From Bacteroidota bacterium (GTDB lineage Bacteria > Bacteroidota > Bacteroidia > Flavobacteriales > Flavobacteriaceae), in the NCBI GenBank assembly GCA_023457535.1, contig JAEWLN010000195.1, positions 1 to 21,071 on the forward strand: a stretch of DNA of 21,071 nt, read 5' to 3'. Below the pieces are notes generated by a model. That model was not told the DNA's origin. It ran no database searches and saw only the letters and a program-made list of their open reading frames with translations. Positions 1 through 7,195 of the stretch are shown piece after piece (position 1 is the stretch's first letter; each line of letters begins with the position of its first letter). Position numbers and translations under genes: made by a program.

Positions 1-2
1 GT

Positions 3-2114
3 TTGTGGATGAAGGAGCTCGTCAGCCTGGACATTTACAACGATCTGGCCAACGACATCAAAACCATCAACCTCGATGAAAAAGTAGACTACGATTTGTC
101 GACAGAATTGCTCAAGCAGCGTCTGGCTGAGATGGACGCCAAGTCGCCGTTCAACATCGAATACAATCCCGGACTTGAAAACATCATCAAGTCGTTCCTT
201 AAAAACCGCAAGCGGGCGTACGAGCGCCTGATGGCCATTTCAGAATATTATTTTCCGATGTTCGAGGAGGCGCTGGCCAAACAAAATGTGCCACTGGAGA
301 TCAAATACCTCGCGATCGTCGAATCGGCGCTGAATCCGCGCGCGGTATCCCGCGTTGGCGCCACCGGTTTGTGGCAGTTCATGTACCAGACCGGAAAGCA
401 GTACAACCTTGGCATTGATTCGTACGTCGACGAACGCAGCGATCCGCTCAAATCAAGCGCAGCTGCGGCACAATACATGACCAATATGTATAAGATTTTT
501 GGCGATTGGGATCTTGTCCTGGCGTCTTATAATTCAGGACCGGGCAATGTTGCCAAAGCGATCCGCCGCTCGGGAGGTCAGCAGAATTACTGGAATATCC
601 GCAAATACCTGCCCAATGAAACGGCGGGTTACGTACCGGCTTTCCTGGCCACCATGTACATTTACACCTATCACAAAGAGCACGGGATTGTCCCGGACCG
701 CGCGTTGGTAAAACATTTCCAGACCGATACGATCATGGTCAAACAACAAATTTCGTTTAAGCAACTCTCGGATCTGCTCGATATTCCGGTATCGCAGTTG
801 CAAATGCTCAATCCGTCGTACAAGCTTAGTGTGATTCCGGCTTATAAGGACAAAATGCACGCATTGCGTCTGCCGCTTGATAAGATTGCCATTTTCACGT
901 CCAACGAAGACAAAGTGTACGCTTATGTGCAGCATGAGCTCAACAAAAGGGAACGACCGTATTCCTCGTCGCTGCAGGGATTGGTATCGCGCGATTCGGC
1001 CCGAAATGCCAACAGCTACGTGGTCTCGCGTACCAAGTACCACAAGGTGCGCCGGGGCGATAACCTGAGCCAGATTGCAGACCGCTACAATGTGTCGGTA
1101 TCTGAAATCAAGCGTTGGAACAAGCTCAGAAGCAACCAGGTGCCGTTGGGTCGTAACCTCAAGATCGTAGTGGACCAGCGTGTGGCCGTAGCGTCCAAAA
1201 AGGAAAAGGCCAAGCCTGCGATTGTTGCCGACACTACAGCCAGTGTGGCTGTTGCCGAGGTAAAAGAGCCAAGGAATTTCAAAGAGGAAAAAGTAATATC
1301 GGTCAAAGATGTCACCAAATTCCACAAGGTCAAGCGGGGCGACAATCTGGGCGCTATTGCATCGAAGTATGACGTCTCAGTTGCCGATGTTAAAAAATGG
1401 AACAAACTAAAAAGCAATACCGTCCAGGCGGGACAAAACCTTAAAATTGTCAAGGAAGAACGCGTTGTGACCACCGTCCGCAAGGAAATCAAATCGGATC
1501 GCGCCGTGGCCGTCAACGAAAAGGTCAAAAAGGACGAGTCTGAAAATGACGACAGGCCATCGGATTTTTACATCGTTCAAAAAGGCGACAACCTGAGCGC
1601 GATTGCCAAAAAGTACAATGTGTCTGTAGACGATCTTAAAAAGTGGAACAACCTGTCGGACAACACCGTAAAACTCGAAAGTAAACTCAAAGTGGCCGAT
1701 ATCGTCGCCGGAGAAACAGAGGTAGCGGAACAAGAGGCGCCAAAAACGGAGATCAAAACCCTGGATTACATCGTCCAGAAAGGCGACAACCTGGGTCTGA
1801 TCGCCAAAAAGAACAGTGTTGCGGTGTCTGACCTCAAGGAGTGGAATGAACTCGAAGACGACAACATCCAACCGGGCGACAAATTGACCGTCGGTAAGAA
1901 ACTGGTGGTCGACACCAATGCGTCGGTTGCGGAACGTCCGGCCAAAAAGGAAAAGTCAAAAATGGAAGCCGATGACCATTATCTGGTGCAAAAGGGCGAT
2001 TCATTGTTTAGCATCGCCAGAAAGAAAGGCATCACCGTATCTGATATCAAAAAGTGGAACGGCATCAGCGGCAATTCGCTCAAACCGGGCATGAAATTGA
2101 AAATTAGCGGCTGA
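3..2114 (+). CDS. MltD-type lytic transglycosylase with five LysM repeats, 5' end outside window
   Basis: Membrane-bound/periplasmic murein lytic transglycosylase that cleaves peptidoglycan glycan strands. Residues are counted from the first visible codon. The SLT (transglycosylase) domain spans about residues 82-195: the likely catalytic Glu107 is in AIVESAL, GLWQFM is at 122-127 and YNSGPG at 176-181, the usual MltD/Slt motifs. A degenerate LysM-like stretch lies near 250-290. Five clear LysM repeats follow at about 345-388, 440-483, 522-564, 588-630 and 659-701, each with a (V)xxGDxLxxIAxxxxVxVxxLxxWN pattern, separated by Lys/Glu/Val-rich linkers. No signal peptide is visible and the open frame runs to the window edge; the apparent TTG/ATG codons at 3-11 are probably internal, so the true start and secretion signal lie upstream. 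E. coli MltD carries fewer LysM modules, so the tail here is expanded. The DUF4837 gene follows 49 bp downstream on the same strand. Confidence 0.93.
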   Translation: MWMKELVSLDIYNDLANDIKTINLDEKVDYDLSTELLKQRLAEMDAKSPFNIEYNPGLENIIKSFLKNRKRAYERLMAISEYYFPMFEEALAKQNVPLEIKYLAIVESALNPRAVSRVGATGLWQFMYQTGKQYNLGIDSYVDERSDPLKSSAAAAQYMTNMYKIFGDWDLVLASYNSGPGNVAKAIRRSGGQQNYWNIRKYLPNETAGYVPAFLATMYIYTYHKEHGIVPDRALVKHFQTDTIMVKQQISFKQLSDLLDIPVSQLQMLNPSYKLSVIPAYKDKMHALRLPLDKIAIFTSNEDKVYAYVQHELNKRERPYSSSLQGLVSRDSARNANSYVVSRTKYHKVRRGDNLSQIADRYNVSVSEIKRWNKLRSNQVPLGRNLKIVVDQRVAVASKKEKAKPAIVADTTASVAVAEVKEPRNFKEEKVISVKDVTKFHKVKRGDNLGAIASKYDVSVADVKKWNKLKSNTVQAGQNLKIVKEERVVTTVRKEIKSDRAVAVNEKVKKDESENDDRPSDFYIVQKGDNLSAIAKKYNVSVDDLKKWNNLSDNTVKLESKLKVADIVAGETEVAEQEAPKTEIKTLDYIVQKGDNLGLIAKKNSVAVSDLKEWNELEDDNIQPGDKLTVGKKLVVDTNASVAERPAKKEKSKMEADDHYLVQKGDSLFSIARKKGITVSDIKKWNGISGNSLKPGMKLKISG

Positions 2115-2163
2115 TTGTAAAATAATGTACCTAAATTTAGGGCTTGTTTCAGAATTTTAAAAA

Positions 2164-3153
2164 ATGATGAAAAAAGCCCTTTTTTTATGGCCGATAGTGG
2201 CGGTCCTGCTGTTTTCGTGCAAGGAAAAAAGCGCGCAGAAAAAAGCCACGGGCCAGATCAATACCATTTCTGTAATCATCGACGACCAATTGTGGAACGG
2301 CGTGGTGGGCGACAGCATCCGCAACAAATTTGCGTCTCCGGTCATCGGGCTTCCCAAAGAAGAGCCGTTGTTTACGATCAACCAGTATCCGATCAGGTTG
2401 CTTGAAGGGTTTACGACCAACAGCCGCAACATTATCGTGGTCAAGAAGGAAGCAGAAAACCGATTCCAACTGATCGAAAATGAATTCGCAACGCCGCAGA
2501 ATGTATTTCACATCTCGGGGAAGACCGCCGCGGCCGTGCTGAACCTGATCGAGTCCTATGCGCCGGAGATCATTGAAAAAATGCGCGCTACTGAGATTGC
2601 GGCCAATCAAAAGATCATCGACACTTCTTTGGTCAACACCCAAAAAATCACCCAAAAATTCAACGTATCGCTGCACATTCCCAAAGGATTCAACCTCGTG
2701 ATGCGCAAACGGCGGTTCATGTGGTACAAAAAAGAAGTGACCAGCGGCAACAGCAGCCTGCTTATTTATCAGCTGCCGATTTCGGCCATCCGCAATACGC
2801 AGGACTTAACGAGCAATATCATCCGCGTGCGCGATTCGATCGGGAATTTGTACATACGCGGAACGGTGCCCGGATCTAAAATGCTTACCGAAGGATCGTA
2901 TGCGCCGTATCTGTCAAACGTCCGGATCAAAAACAAGCCTGCATACGAAACCCGCGGTACGTGGGAACTCCAGAACGATTTCATGTCCGGCCCGTTTCTC
3001 AATTACGCCATTGTCGACCGGCCAAACCGTCGCGTGCTTATACTCGAGGGTTTTGTTTATGCACCATCTCGGGAAAAGCGCGATTTGATGTTTGAGCTCG
3101 AATCAATCATCAAATCGGTGGAATTCCATCAAAAAAGAACCAAGCGAAAATGA
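2164..3153 (+). CDS. DUF4837 family lipoprotein
   Basis: A 329-residue predicted lipoprotein. The N-terminus is Lys-rich and hydrophobic and ends in the lipobox VLLFSC with the acylated Cys at residue 19, so it is probably anchored in the inner or outer membrane. The rest matches, from recall, the Bacteroidota-restricted DUF4837 family: an early segment of the type 'VIIDDQLWNGVVGDSIRNKF' followed by 'LFTINQ', and a conserved middle and C-terminal block beginning near residue 165 ('FNVSLHIPKGF'). No catalytic motif is recognised and the molecular role is unknown. Two adjacent ATG codons (2164 and 2167) could serve as start; both give the same signal peptide. It lies 49 bp after the lytic transglycosylase gene and its stop overlaps the next gene's start (ATGA), so the three genes are probably co-transcribed. 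That hints at a cell-envelope context only. Confidence 0.85.
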   Translation: MMKKALFLWPIVAVLLFSCKEKSAQKKATGQINTISVIIDDQLWNGVVGDSIRNKFASPVIGLPKEEPLFTINQYPIRLLEGFTTNSRNIIVVKKEAENRFQLIENEFATPQNVFHISGKTAAAVLNLIESYAPEIIEKMRATEIAANQKIIDTSLVNTQKITQKFNVSLHIPKGFNLVMRKRRFMWYKKEVTSGNSSLLIYQLPISAIRNTQDLTSNIIRVRDSIGNLYIRGTVPGSKMLTEGSYAPYLSNVRIKNKPAYETRGTWELQNDFMSGPFLNYAIVDRPNRRVLILEGFVYAPSREKRDLMFELESIIKSVEFHQKRTKRK

Positions 3154-3596
3154 CAGCACCCGAATTCAAAATAAAGCGATTTAATGAACTTTCAGGCCTT
3201 GAGGTATACCAAATACTCCAATTGCGCAGCGCGGTGTTTGTAGTGGAGCAAAACTGCGTTTACCACGACATCGACGGCAAAGACCAAAATGCATTGCACG
3301 TACTGGGCCGATATGGCGACGAAATGGTTGCTTATGCGCGTTTGTTTGCACCCGGCGATTATTTCGCTCATGCGTCTATTGGAAGGGTAGTGGTATCCGG
3401 CGCGTTCCGGGACCGCAAATGGGGACATGAACTCATGCGCGCGGCCATTGCTGCAGTAGCGGCGCATTTTGGAACCAACACCATCGAGATCTCAGCCCAG
3501 CAATACCTCAAAGCGTTCTATGAGGCACACGGCTTTTGGCAAACAAGCGATGGGTATCTCGAAGACGACATCCCGCACATCCGGATGCTTCGCTAA
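3150..3596 (+). CDS. GNAT family N-acetyltransferase, ElaA-like
   Basis: A 148-residue cytoplasmic protein of the ElaA branch of the GNAT acetyltransferases, which transfer an acetyl group from acetyl-CoA to an amine; the substrate of ElaA proteins is not established. Recognisable are the ElaA N-terminal block 'LYQILQLRSAVFVVEQNC'-like sequence at residues 16-36 (YQILQLRSAVFVVEQNC), the 'YARLFAP' strand near 62-68, and the acetyl-CoA binding segment 'IGRVVVSGAFRDRKWGHELM' near 76-95, an ElaA-type variant of the R/Q-x-x-G-x-G/A loop. The C-terminal 'YLKAFYEAHGFWQTSDGYLEDDIPH' region is also typical of the family. The ATG overlaps the DUF4837 stop codon by 4 bp, pointing to translational coupling. 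Its stop overlaps the stop of the convergent OmpA-domain gene by 4 bp, and there is no space for a terminator between them. Confidence 0.88.
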   Translation: MTAPEFKIKRFNELSGLEVYQILQLRSAVFVVEQNCVYHDIDGKDQNALHVLGRYGDEMVAYARLFAPGDYFAHASIGRVVVSGAFRDRKWGHELMRAAIAAVAAHFGTNTIEISAQQYLKAFYEAHGFWQTSDGYLEDDIPHIRMLR

Positions 3597-4408
3597 ATTT
3601 TGGTAATCACCAATTCGACGCGCCGGTCATACTCTGATCCTTTGCCGAGCGGAACGGTGTTGCCATAACCTTTGAACGTCATGCGCTTTTTTGGGATTTT
3701 CTTGAACGCAAGGTACTTGAAGACGGCCTCGGCGCGGTTTTGCGAAAGGTGGCGTTTGCGCGTGGCCAAGTCGATCGCTTCCTTTTGATATGGGGGCGTA
3801 CAGCACACATGTCCCTGGATTTCGAATTCGAGCGATTTGTATTTTTGCAGCAACTTTGCGATTTTGTCGAGCTGCGTTTTGGCCTCGAACGTCAGTTTGC
3901 TGCTGCCGCGCTCAAATAACAGGTTCTCGAGGTAAATGTGATCGCCAACCACATGATTCTTTTGTATGTTGGTAAAGAATCCCGGAATTTCAATCTTGGG
4001 CAGCGGCTTAAGGTTGATCACCACGTCTACGCGGCGGTTTTTGGAGCGCCTTTCCGGAAGGTTTTCTACCATGTCATCTTCGATCAGGATGCGGCCTTTG
4101 CCTTCGATCGTTACGATGATTTTATTCCTGATCCCGCTATTGACCAACCTTTCCTGGATCGTATTGGCGCGGTTGGTGGACAATTTGAAATTGTAGGCTT
4201 CTTTGCCGATGTCATCCGTATAGCCGTAAATCTGGATCGACTCGATACGCGTGGAATCGGCAGTGCGGATGAAATTGACCACGCCATTACCCTGGTTTTC
4301 GTCAAGCGTGTATTTGTTGAATTCAAAATAGACGGAGTAGACGATCTCTTCCTGCCCAAATGCGGCCGCGCACAAAAACAGCGGCAGCCATTTTAAGAAT
4401 TTGATCAT
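3593..4408 (-). CDS. Secreted protein with two tandem OmpA-like peptidoglycan-binding domains
   Basis: A 271-residue protein with an N-terminal signal peptide (MIKFLKWLPLFLCAAAFGQ, cleavage probably just before Gln19). Two OmpA C-terminal-like domains follow directly. Domain 1 is at about residues 22-135: 'YFEFNKYTLD' start, 'GYTDDIGKEAYN', 'STNRA', and 'RRSKNRRVDVVI', which carries the Asp/Arg positions used to hold diaminopimelate. Domain 2 is at about 160-271: 'LFERGSSKLT', 'IQGHVCC', 'LSQNRAEAVFKYL', ending 'YDRRVELVI'. There is no beta-barrel or lipobox, so it is probably a soluble periplasmic peptidoglycan-binding protein. The start codon overlaps the stop of the S41 protease gene (ATGA), indicating the same transcript and likely translational coupling. 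The second domain's loop 'GHVCCTPPYQKEAID' replaces the usual GHTD motif and has a vicinal Cys pair, so its peptidoglycan binding is less certain. Confidence 0.85.
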   Translation of the reverse strand: MIKFLKWLPLFLCAAAFGQEEIVYSVYFEFNKYTLDENQGNGVVNFIRTADSTRIESIQIYGYTDDIGKEAYNFKLSTNRANTIQERLVNSGIRNKIIVTIEGKGRILIEDDMVENLPERRSKNRRVDVVINLKPLPKIEIPGFFTNIQKNHVVGDHIYLENLLFERGSSKLTFEAKTQLDKIAKLLQKYKSLEFEIQGHVCCTPPYQKEAIDLATRKRHLSQNRAEAVFKYLAFKKIPKKRMTFKGYGNTVPLGKGSEYDRRVELVITKI

Positions 4409-6042
4409 ATTTTGAGGATTCTGTTGTATTCAGGCATATTGGCCAGAATGCCGACCGCCTTTTTGATTTCCGAATTGTTTTTGGTGTAATATTGGTATAA
4501 TCCTTCTTTGTATTGGTAACGTTTGATGATTTCGTCGCGTATCAACTCTTTGATCTCCCTCTGATGCAGGTTGAGCTGGTTCTCGTCGCTCTTTTGGAGC
4601 GCGGCGAGTAATTGCTGGTATTCAGCCATGATTGAGGCGTCGATTTTTTCGCGTTTGGCCACGTTGAGCGTATTTTTGAGCGCGAGTTCCGTATCGGTGT
4701 CGAACGAGAAATTCTGCTTTTTGAGGAATGCTTTGAAATTGGCAAAATCCGCATCTGAGATCGTTGGGATCGCCGTGCCGAGGCTTGGGTTTTTGTAATA
4801 ATAATCGGTTACATAATTAAAAATGCCATCGTTTTTCACGAGTGCGTCAGCGATGGTGCTCAATTTGGTTTCCTCGAGCTCGATATCGGGCTGGATACCG
4901 CCACCGTCGTAAACGGTGCGCCCTTTGCGGGTTTTGAATGCATTGTATTTGGTCGCGTCCGTGCGGAGCGCTTTGCCGTCTTTGTCGCGGTGCGCGTAAT
5001 CAAGCGCCTGGATGCATCGGCCGGAAGGCGTGTAATAACGCGAAATTGTAATCTTGATCTGCGTGCCGTACGTCAGGTCAACCGGACGCTGTACAAGGCC
5101 TTTCCCAAAACTGCGGCTTCCGACAATTACCGCGCGGTCCAGATCCTGCAGCGCGCCGGCTACAATCTCAGAGGCCGATGCGCTTTTTCCGTCCACGAGG
5201 ATTACGAGCGGAATTTCAGTGTCGATGGGGTCGCGCGTGGTTTTGTAACTGTTGTTGTGTTTGTCGATTTTCGATTTGGTCGTGACGATGACCTCGTTTT
5301 TCGGGACGAATAAATTGCAGATATTGACCGCTTCGTGCAACAATCCGCCGCCGTTGCCGCGCAAATCGAGAATGATGCGCTCGGCGCCCTGCGATTTGAG
5401 TTTTTCGAGCGCTTCCTTGGTTTCGAGCGACGCCTTGCGGTTGAACTGCGTGAGCACAATGTAGCCGGTTTTGTCGTCGATTTTGGAAAAGAACGGAACG
5501 GCGTCGATCTCCACTTCATCGAGCACGATTTGCGCGTTCATCGTTTTGCCCTGTCGGATATACTTGATGTCGACCTTGGTGTTTTTGGCGCCCTTCATGA
5601 GCTGTGAGGCGTCTTCTTTGAAATCGGCCAGGACGACGTCGCCAATCTGGATGATTTCGTCGCCCGCTTTGAGTCCGGCTTTATCGGCCGGAAAATTCCT
5701 GTACGGTTCCTTGATGATCAGTTTGCCTTCCTTGCGCGTGATCATAGCGCCGATGCCGGTGTATTCGCCGGTGTTGTTTATCTTGAATCGGACGACGTCC
5801 TGTTCGTTGAAGTAATTGGTGTACGGATCGAGATCGGCAAGCATGCTTTTGATCGCTTTGTCCATCAATTCGCCCGGATTGGTATCGTCTACGTAATTGC
5901 TGTTGACGGCCTTGAACAATGTCGTGAAAATCTCGATTTGCTTGGCAACTTCAAAAAAATCTTCGCGGAACGACGCCCCGATGAACAGAAATCCGCCCGC
6001 CAGCACCGGAAGCACGTACCGCTTTTTAAACCTCTGGAACAT
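4405..6042 (-). CDS. S41 family C-terminal processing peptidase (CtpA/Prc-like)
   Basis: A 545-residue periplasmic serine protease anchored by an N-terminal hydrophobic segment (about residues 8-24, after the basic start MFQRFKKR). A PDZ domain lies at about 90-170 (TGIGAMI, then FPADKAGLKAGDEIIQIG), and the S41 catalytic domain at about 190-345. The expected Ser-Lys dyad is Ser289 in DGKSASASEI and Lys314 in SRSFGKG, 25 residues apart as in characterised CtpA/Prc enzymes. A helical C-terminal extension of about 200 residues follows. These proteases trim the C-termini of envelope proteins, often together with peptidoglycan-related partners. It lies downstream of rnpA on the same strand, separated by 147 bp, and is coupled to the OmpA-domain gene by a 4-bp overlap. 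The pairing suggests a shared envelope function, which is inference. Confidence 0.93.
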   Translation of the reverse strand: MFQRFKKRYVLPVLAGGFLFIGASFREDFFEVAKQIEIFTTLFKAVNSNYVDDTNPGELMDKAIKSMLADLDPYTNYFNEQDVVRFKINNTGEYTGIGAMITRKEGKLIIKEPYRNFPADKAGLKAGDEIIQIGDVVLADFKEDASQLMKGAKNTKVDIKYIRQGKTMNAQIVLDEVEIDAVPFFSKIDDKTGYIVLTQFNRKASLETKEALEKLKSQGAERIILDLRGNGGGLLHEAVNICNLFVPKNEVIVTTKSKIDKHNNSYKTTRDPIDTEIPLVILVDGKSASASEIVAGALQDLDRAVIVGSRSFGKGLVQRPVDLTYGTQIKITISRYYTPSGRCIQALDYAHRDKDGKALRTDATKYNAFKTRKGRTVYDGGGIQPDIELEETKLSTIADALVKNDGIFNYVTDYYYKNPSLGTAIPTISDADFANFKAFLKKQNFSFDTDTELALKNTLNVAKREKIDASIMAEYQQLLAALQKSDENQLNLHQREIKELIRDEIIKRYQYKEGLYQYYTKNNSEIKKAVGILANMPEYNRILKI

Positions 6043-6094
6043 AACCTGAAATTATTGGTTTGGAAAAATGCACCCTAAAGTAACAATAATCGGC

Positions 6095-6102
6095 CAAATA
6101 TA
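6095..6102 (-). promoter_or_regulatory. Candidate -7 promoter box of the S41 protease gene (TATATTTG)
   Basis: TATATTTG on the minus strand matches TAnnTTTG and sits about 52 nt before the S41 protease ATG, in the 147-bp gap after rnpA. No clear -33 element accompanies it. It could give the protease/OmpA pair its own promoter in addition to read-through from rnpA. Confidence 0.35.
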
Positions 6103-6189
6103 AGGGAATCTTGCGCATAAAAACGCATTTGGGCGCAAACCTTTGGAATGGCTGTCTTTAAAACGCGAATGGCGGCAAAAAAAGTATGG

Positions 6190-6564
6190 TTAGCGCGCGG
6201 TATGCTCGTGGAATTTTTCGAACAGCGCGAGCATTTTTTGTTCGATTTCTACATACGGAAGCCGGTCTTTGCTTTGGTAGAGCAACATCATGGCGTAGGA
6301 TTCGCCCGTCCGGTCGTGCAAATGGGATTTGTGAAGCCGATAGCATTCCCTCAGCACGCGCTTGTAATAATTGCGGTCTACGGCATGCCTGAAATATTTT
6401 TTGGAAACTGAAACACCGATTTTGATCCTCGAGCCGTCGTCAAACGCTTGTGGCACGAACACCAATCGCAACGGGTACTTGCTGACGGATTTGCCTTTGG
6501 AGAACAATTGCTCGATTGTGGTGCGGCTTTTTAGTTTTTCGTTTTTGGAATAGGTGTTGGCCAT
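6190..6564 (-). CDS. rnpA: Ribonuclease P protein component
   Basis: A 124-residue basic protein, the protein subunit of RNase P, which works with the catalytic RNA to mature tRNA 5' ends. Diagnostic features are 'FSKGKSVSKYPLRLVF', 'RIKIGVSVSKKYFRHAVDRN' and the RNR-type signature 'HAVDRNYYKRVLRECYRLHK'. The frame stays open upstream to 6798, but the extra N-terminal sequence has no family resemblance; the ATG at 6564 gives MANTYSKNEKLKS, the normal flavobacterial start and length. A -7 box (TACCTTTG) ends only 4 nt before this ATG, which also argues against a longer protein. Unlike many bacteria, rpmH is not immediately upstream; instead the gene is divergent from a small secreted protein and precedes the S41 protease. 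Confidence 0.95.
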   Translation of the reverse strand: MANTYSKNEKLKSRTTIEQLFSKGKSVSKYPLRLVFVPQAFDDGSRIKIGVSVSKKYFRHAVDRNYYKRVLRECYRLHKSHLHDRTGESYAMMLLYQSKDRLPYVEIEQKMLALFEKFHEHTAR

Positions 6565-6568
6565 GGTC

Positions 6569-6576
6569 CAAAGGTA
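6569..6576 (-). promoter_or_regulatory. Candidate -7 promoter box of rnpA (TACCTTTG)
   Basis: On the minus strand the octamer TACCTTTG fits the Bacteroidota sigma-A -7 consensus TAnnTTTG. It lies 4 nt before the rnpA ATG, so the transcript would start at or next to the start codon (leaderless or nearly so). No good TTG/TTTG -33 box is visible 17-23 nt upstream, so this rests on one short motif. Confidence 0.4.
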
Positions 6577-6856
6577 CAAAGTCCTGTTTAAAAAGATTTG
6601 TATTTTGCCGATTCTACATTTTTTACGTGCGCATTTCCACACCGCTCTACACAATCCCCAGTTTGAAGGTGATTTCGATACGATGGGCAAAACGCAGGTT
6701 GAATTCGCGCAATCGTCCGTGACACAAAGGATTGCGGCTATAATTGACGCGGCGTATCGATATAACACGCGCCGCGGCATCATAATTGAAACTCCCAAGA
6801 CATTTACAACAACAATTATTTTACAACACCAGTATTAATTTCTAAAGAACAAAAAG

Positions 6857-7117
6857 ATGAAAAATTTAATCCTAGGCGCAATGTTACTTGTAGGGGTTTG
6901 CGCCACGGCTCAAGAAGACAAAACGAAAGCCAAAACAGAAACCACAACCACAACTACGACGCCTGAAGTGAAAAAAGAAACTTCACAGTCACAGTCTGCT
7001 GTCAAAACGGATAACGGTACCGCCAAAACAGCCACAAAGACAGAATCAACCACCACGACTACCGTACCTGCATCAGAAGCAGACAAAAAAAGAAAAGCAG
7101 AATCTTCTGCAAAGTAA
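6857..7117 (+). CDS. Small secreted Thr/Lys-rich low-complexity protein
   Basis: An 86-residue protein of unknown function. A clear signal peptide (MKNLILGAMLLVGVCATAQ, cleavage probably after Ala18) is followed by a mature part of about 67 residues made almost entirely of Thr, Lys, Glu, Ala, Ser and Gln, with two oligothreonine runs (TETTTTTTTP and TKTESTTTTTVP). It has no aromatic residues, no cysteines after the signal and no folded-domain motif, so it is probably an unstructured periplasmic or exported peptide. It is preceded by 292 bp of intergenic DNA shared with divergent rnpA and followed 26 bp later by a strong terminator, so it forms its own transcription unit. Similar short Thr/Ala/Lys-rich secreted proteins occur in flavobacteria, but I recognise no named family. 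Coding is supported by the signal peptide and the isolated terminator. Confidence 0.7.
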   Translation: MKNLILGAMLLVGVCATAQEDKTKAKTETTTTTTTPEVKKETSQSQSAVKTDNGTAKTATKTESTTTTTVPASEADKKRKAESSAK

Positions 7118-7143
7118 ATACTAACTCGATTTTAGTGCTTACG

Positions 7144-7177
7144 AAAAAGCCTTCCCGAATTTCAGGAAGGCTTTTTT
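7144..7177. terminator. Strong bidirectional intrinsic terminator
   Basis: Five A's, then GCCTTCC, a 9-nt loop (CGAATTTCA), GGAAGGC and six T's. The 7-bp GC-rich stem is flanked by A/T tracts that pair or serve as U-tracts in both directions. It lies between the small secreted protein gene (ends 7117) and the convergent M1 peptidase gene (ends 7196), so it can terminate both. Confidence 0.9.
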
Positions 7178-7195
7178 ATTTGGTGTAATTCTCGA

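Noticed and set aside
534..1325. 263-codon minus-strand open frame inside the lytic transglycosylase gene
   Set aside because: Antisense to clear SLT/LysM coding sequence, with no family resemblance.
2130..2141. CCTAAATTTAGG palindrome between the transglycosylase and DUF4837 genes
   Set aside because: Short and AT-rich, not followed by a U-tract and with no regulator nearby; likely chance.
6748..6776. CGCGGCG/CGCCGCG inverted repeat with 15-nt loop upstream of the small secreted protein
   Set aside because: A single 7-bp stem with no U-tract, promoter overlap or repeat copy; too weak to call a regulatory site.
6565..6798. Extended N-terminus for rnpA (in-frame upstream to 6798)
   Set aside because: The added 78 residues lack similarity to RnpA and cross the -7 box; the ATG at 6564 gives the standard length.
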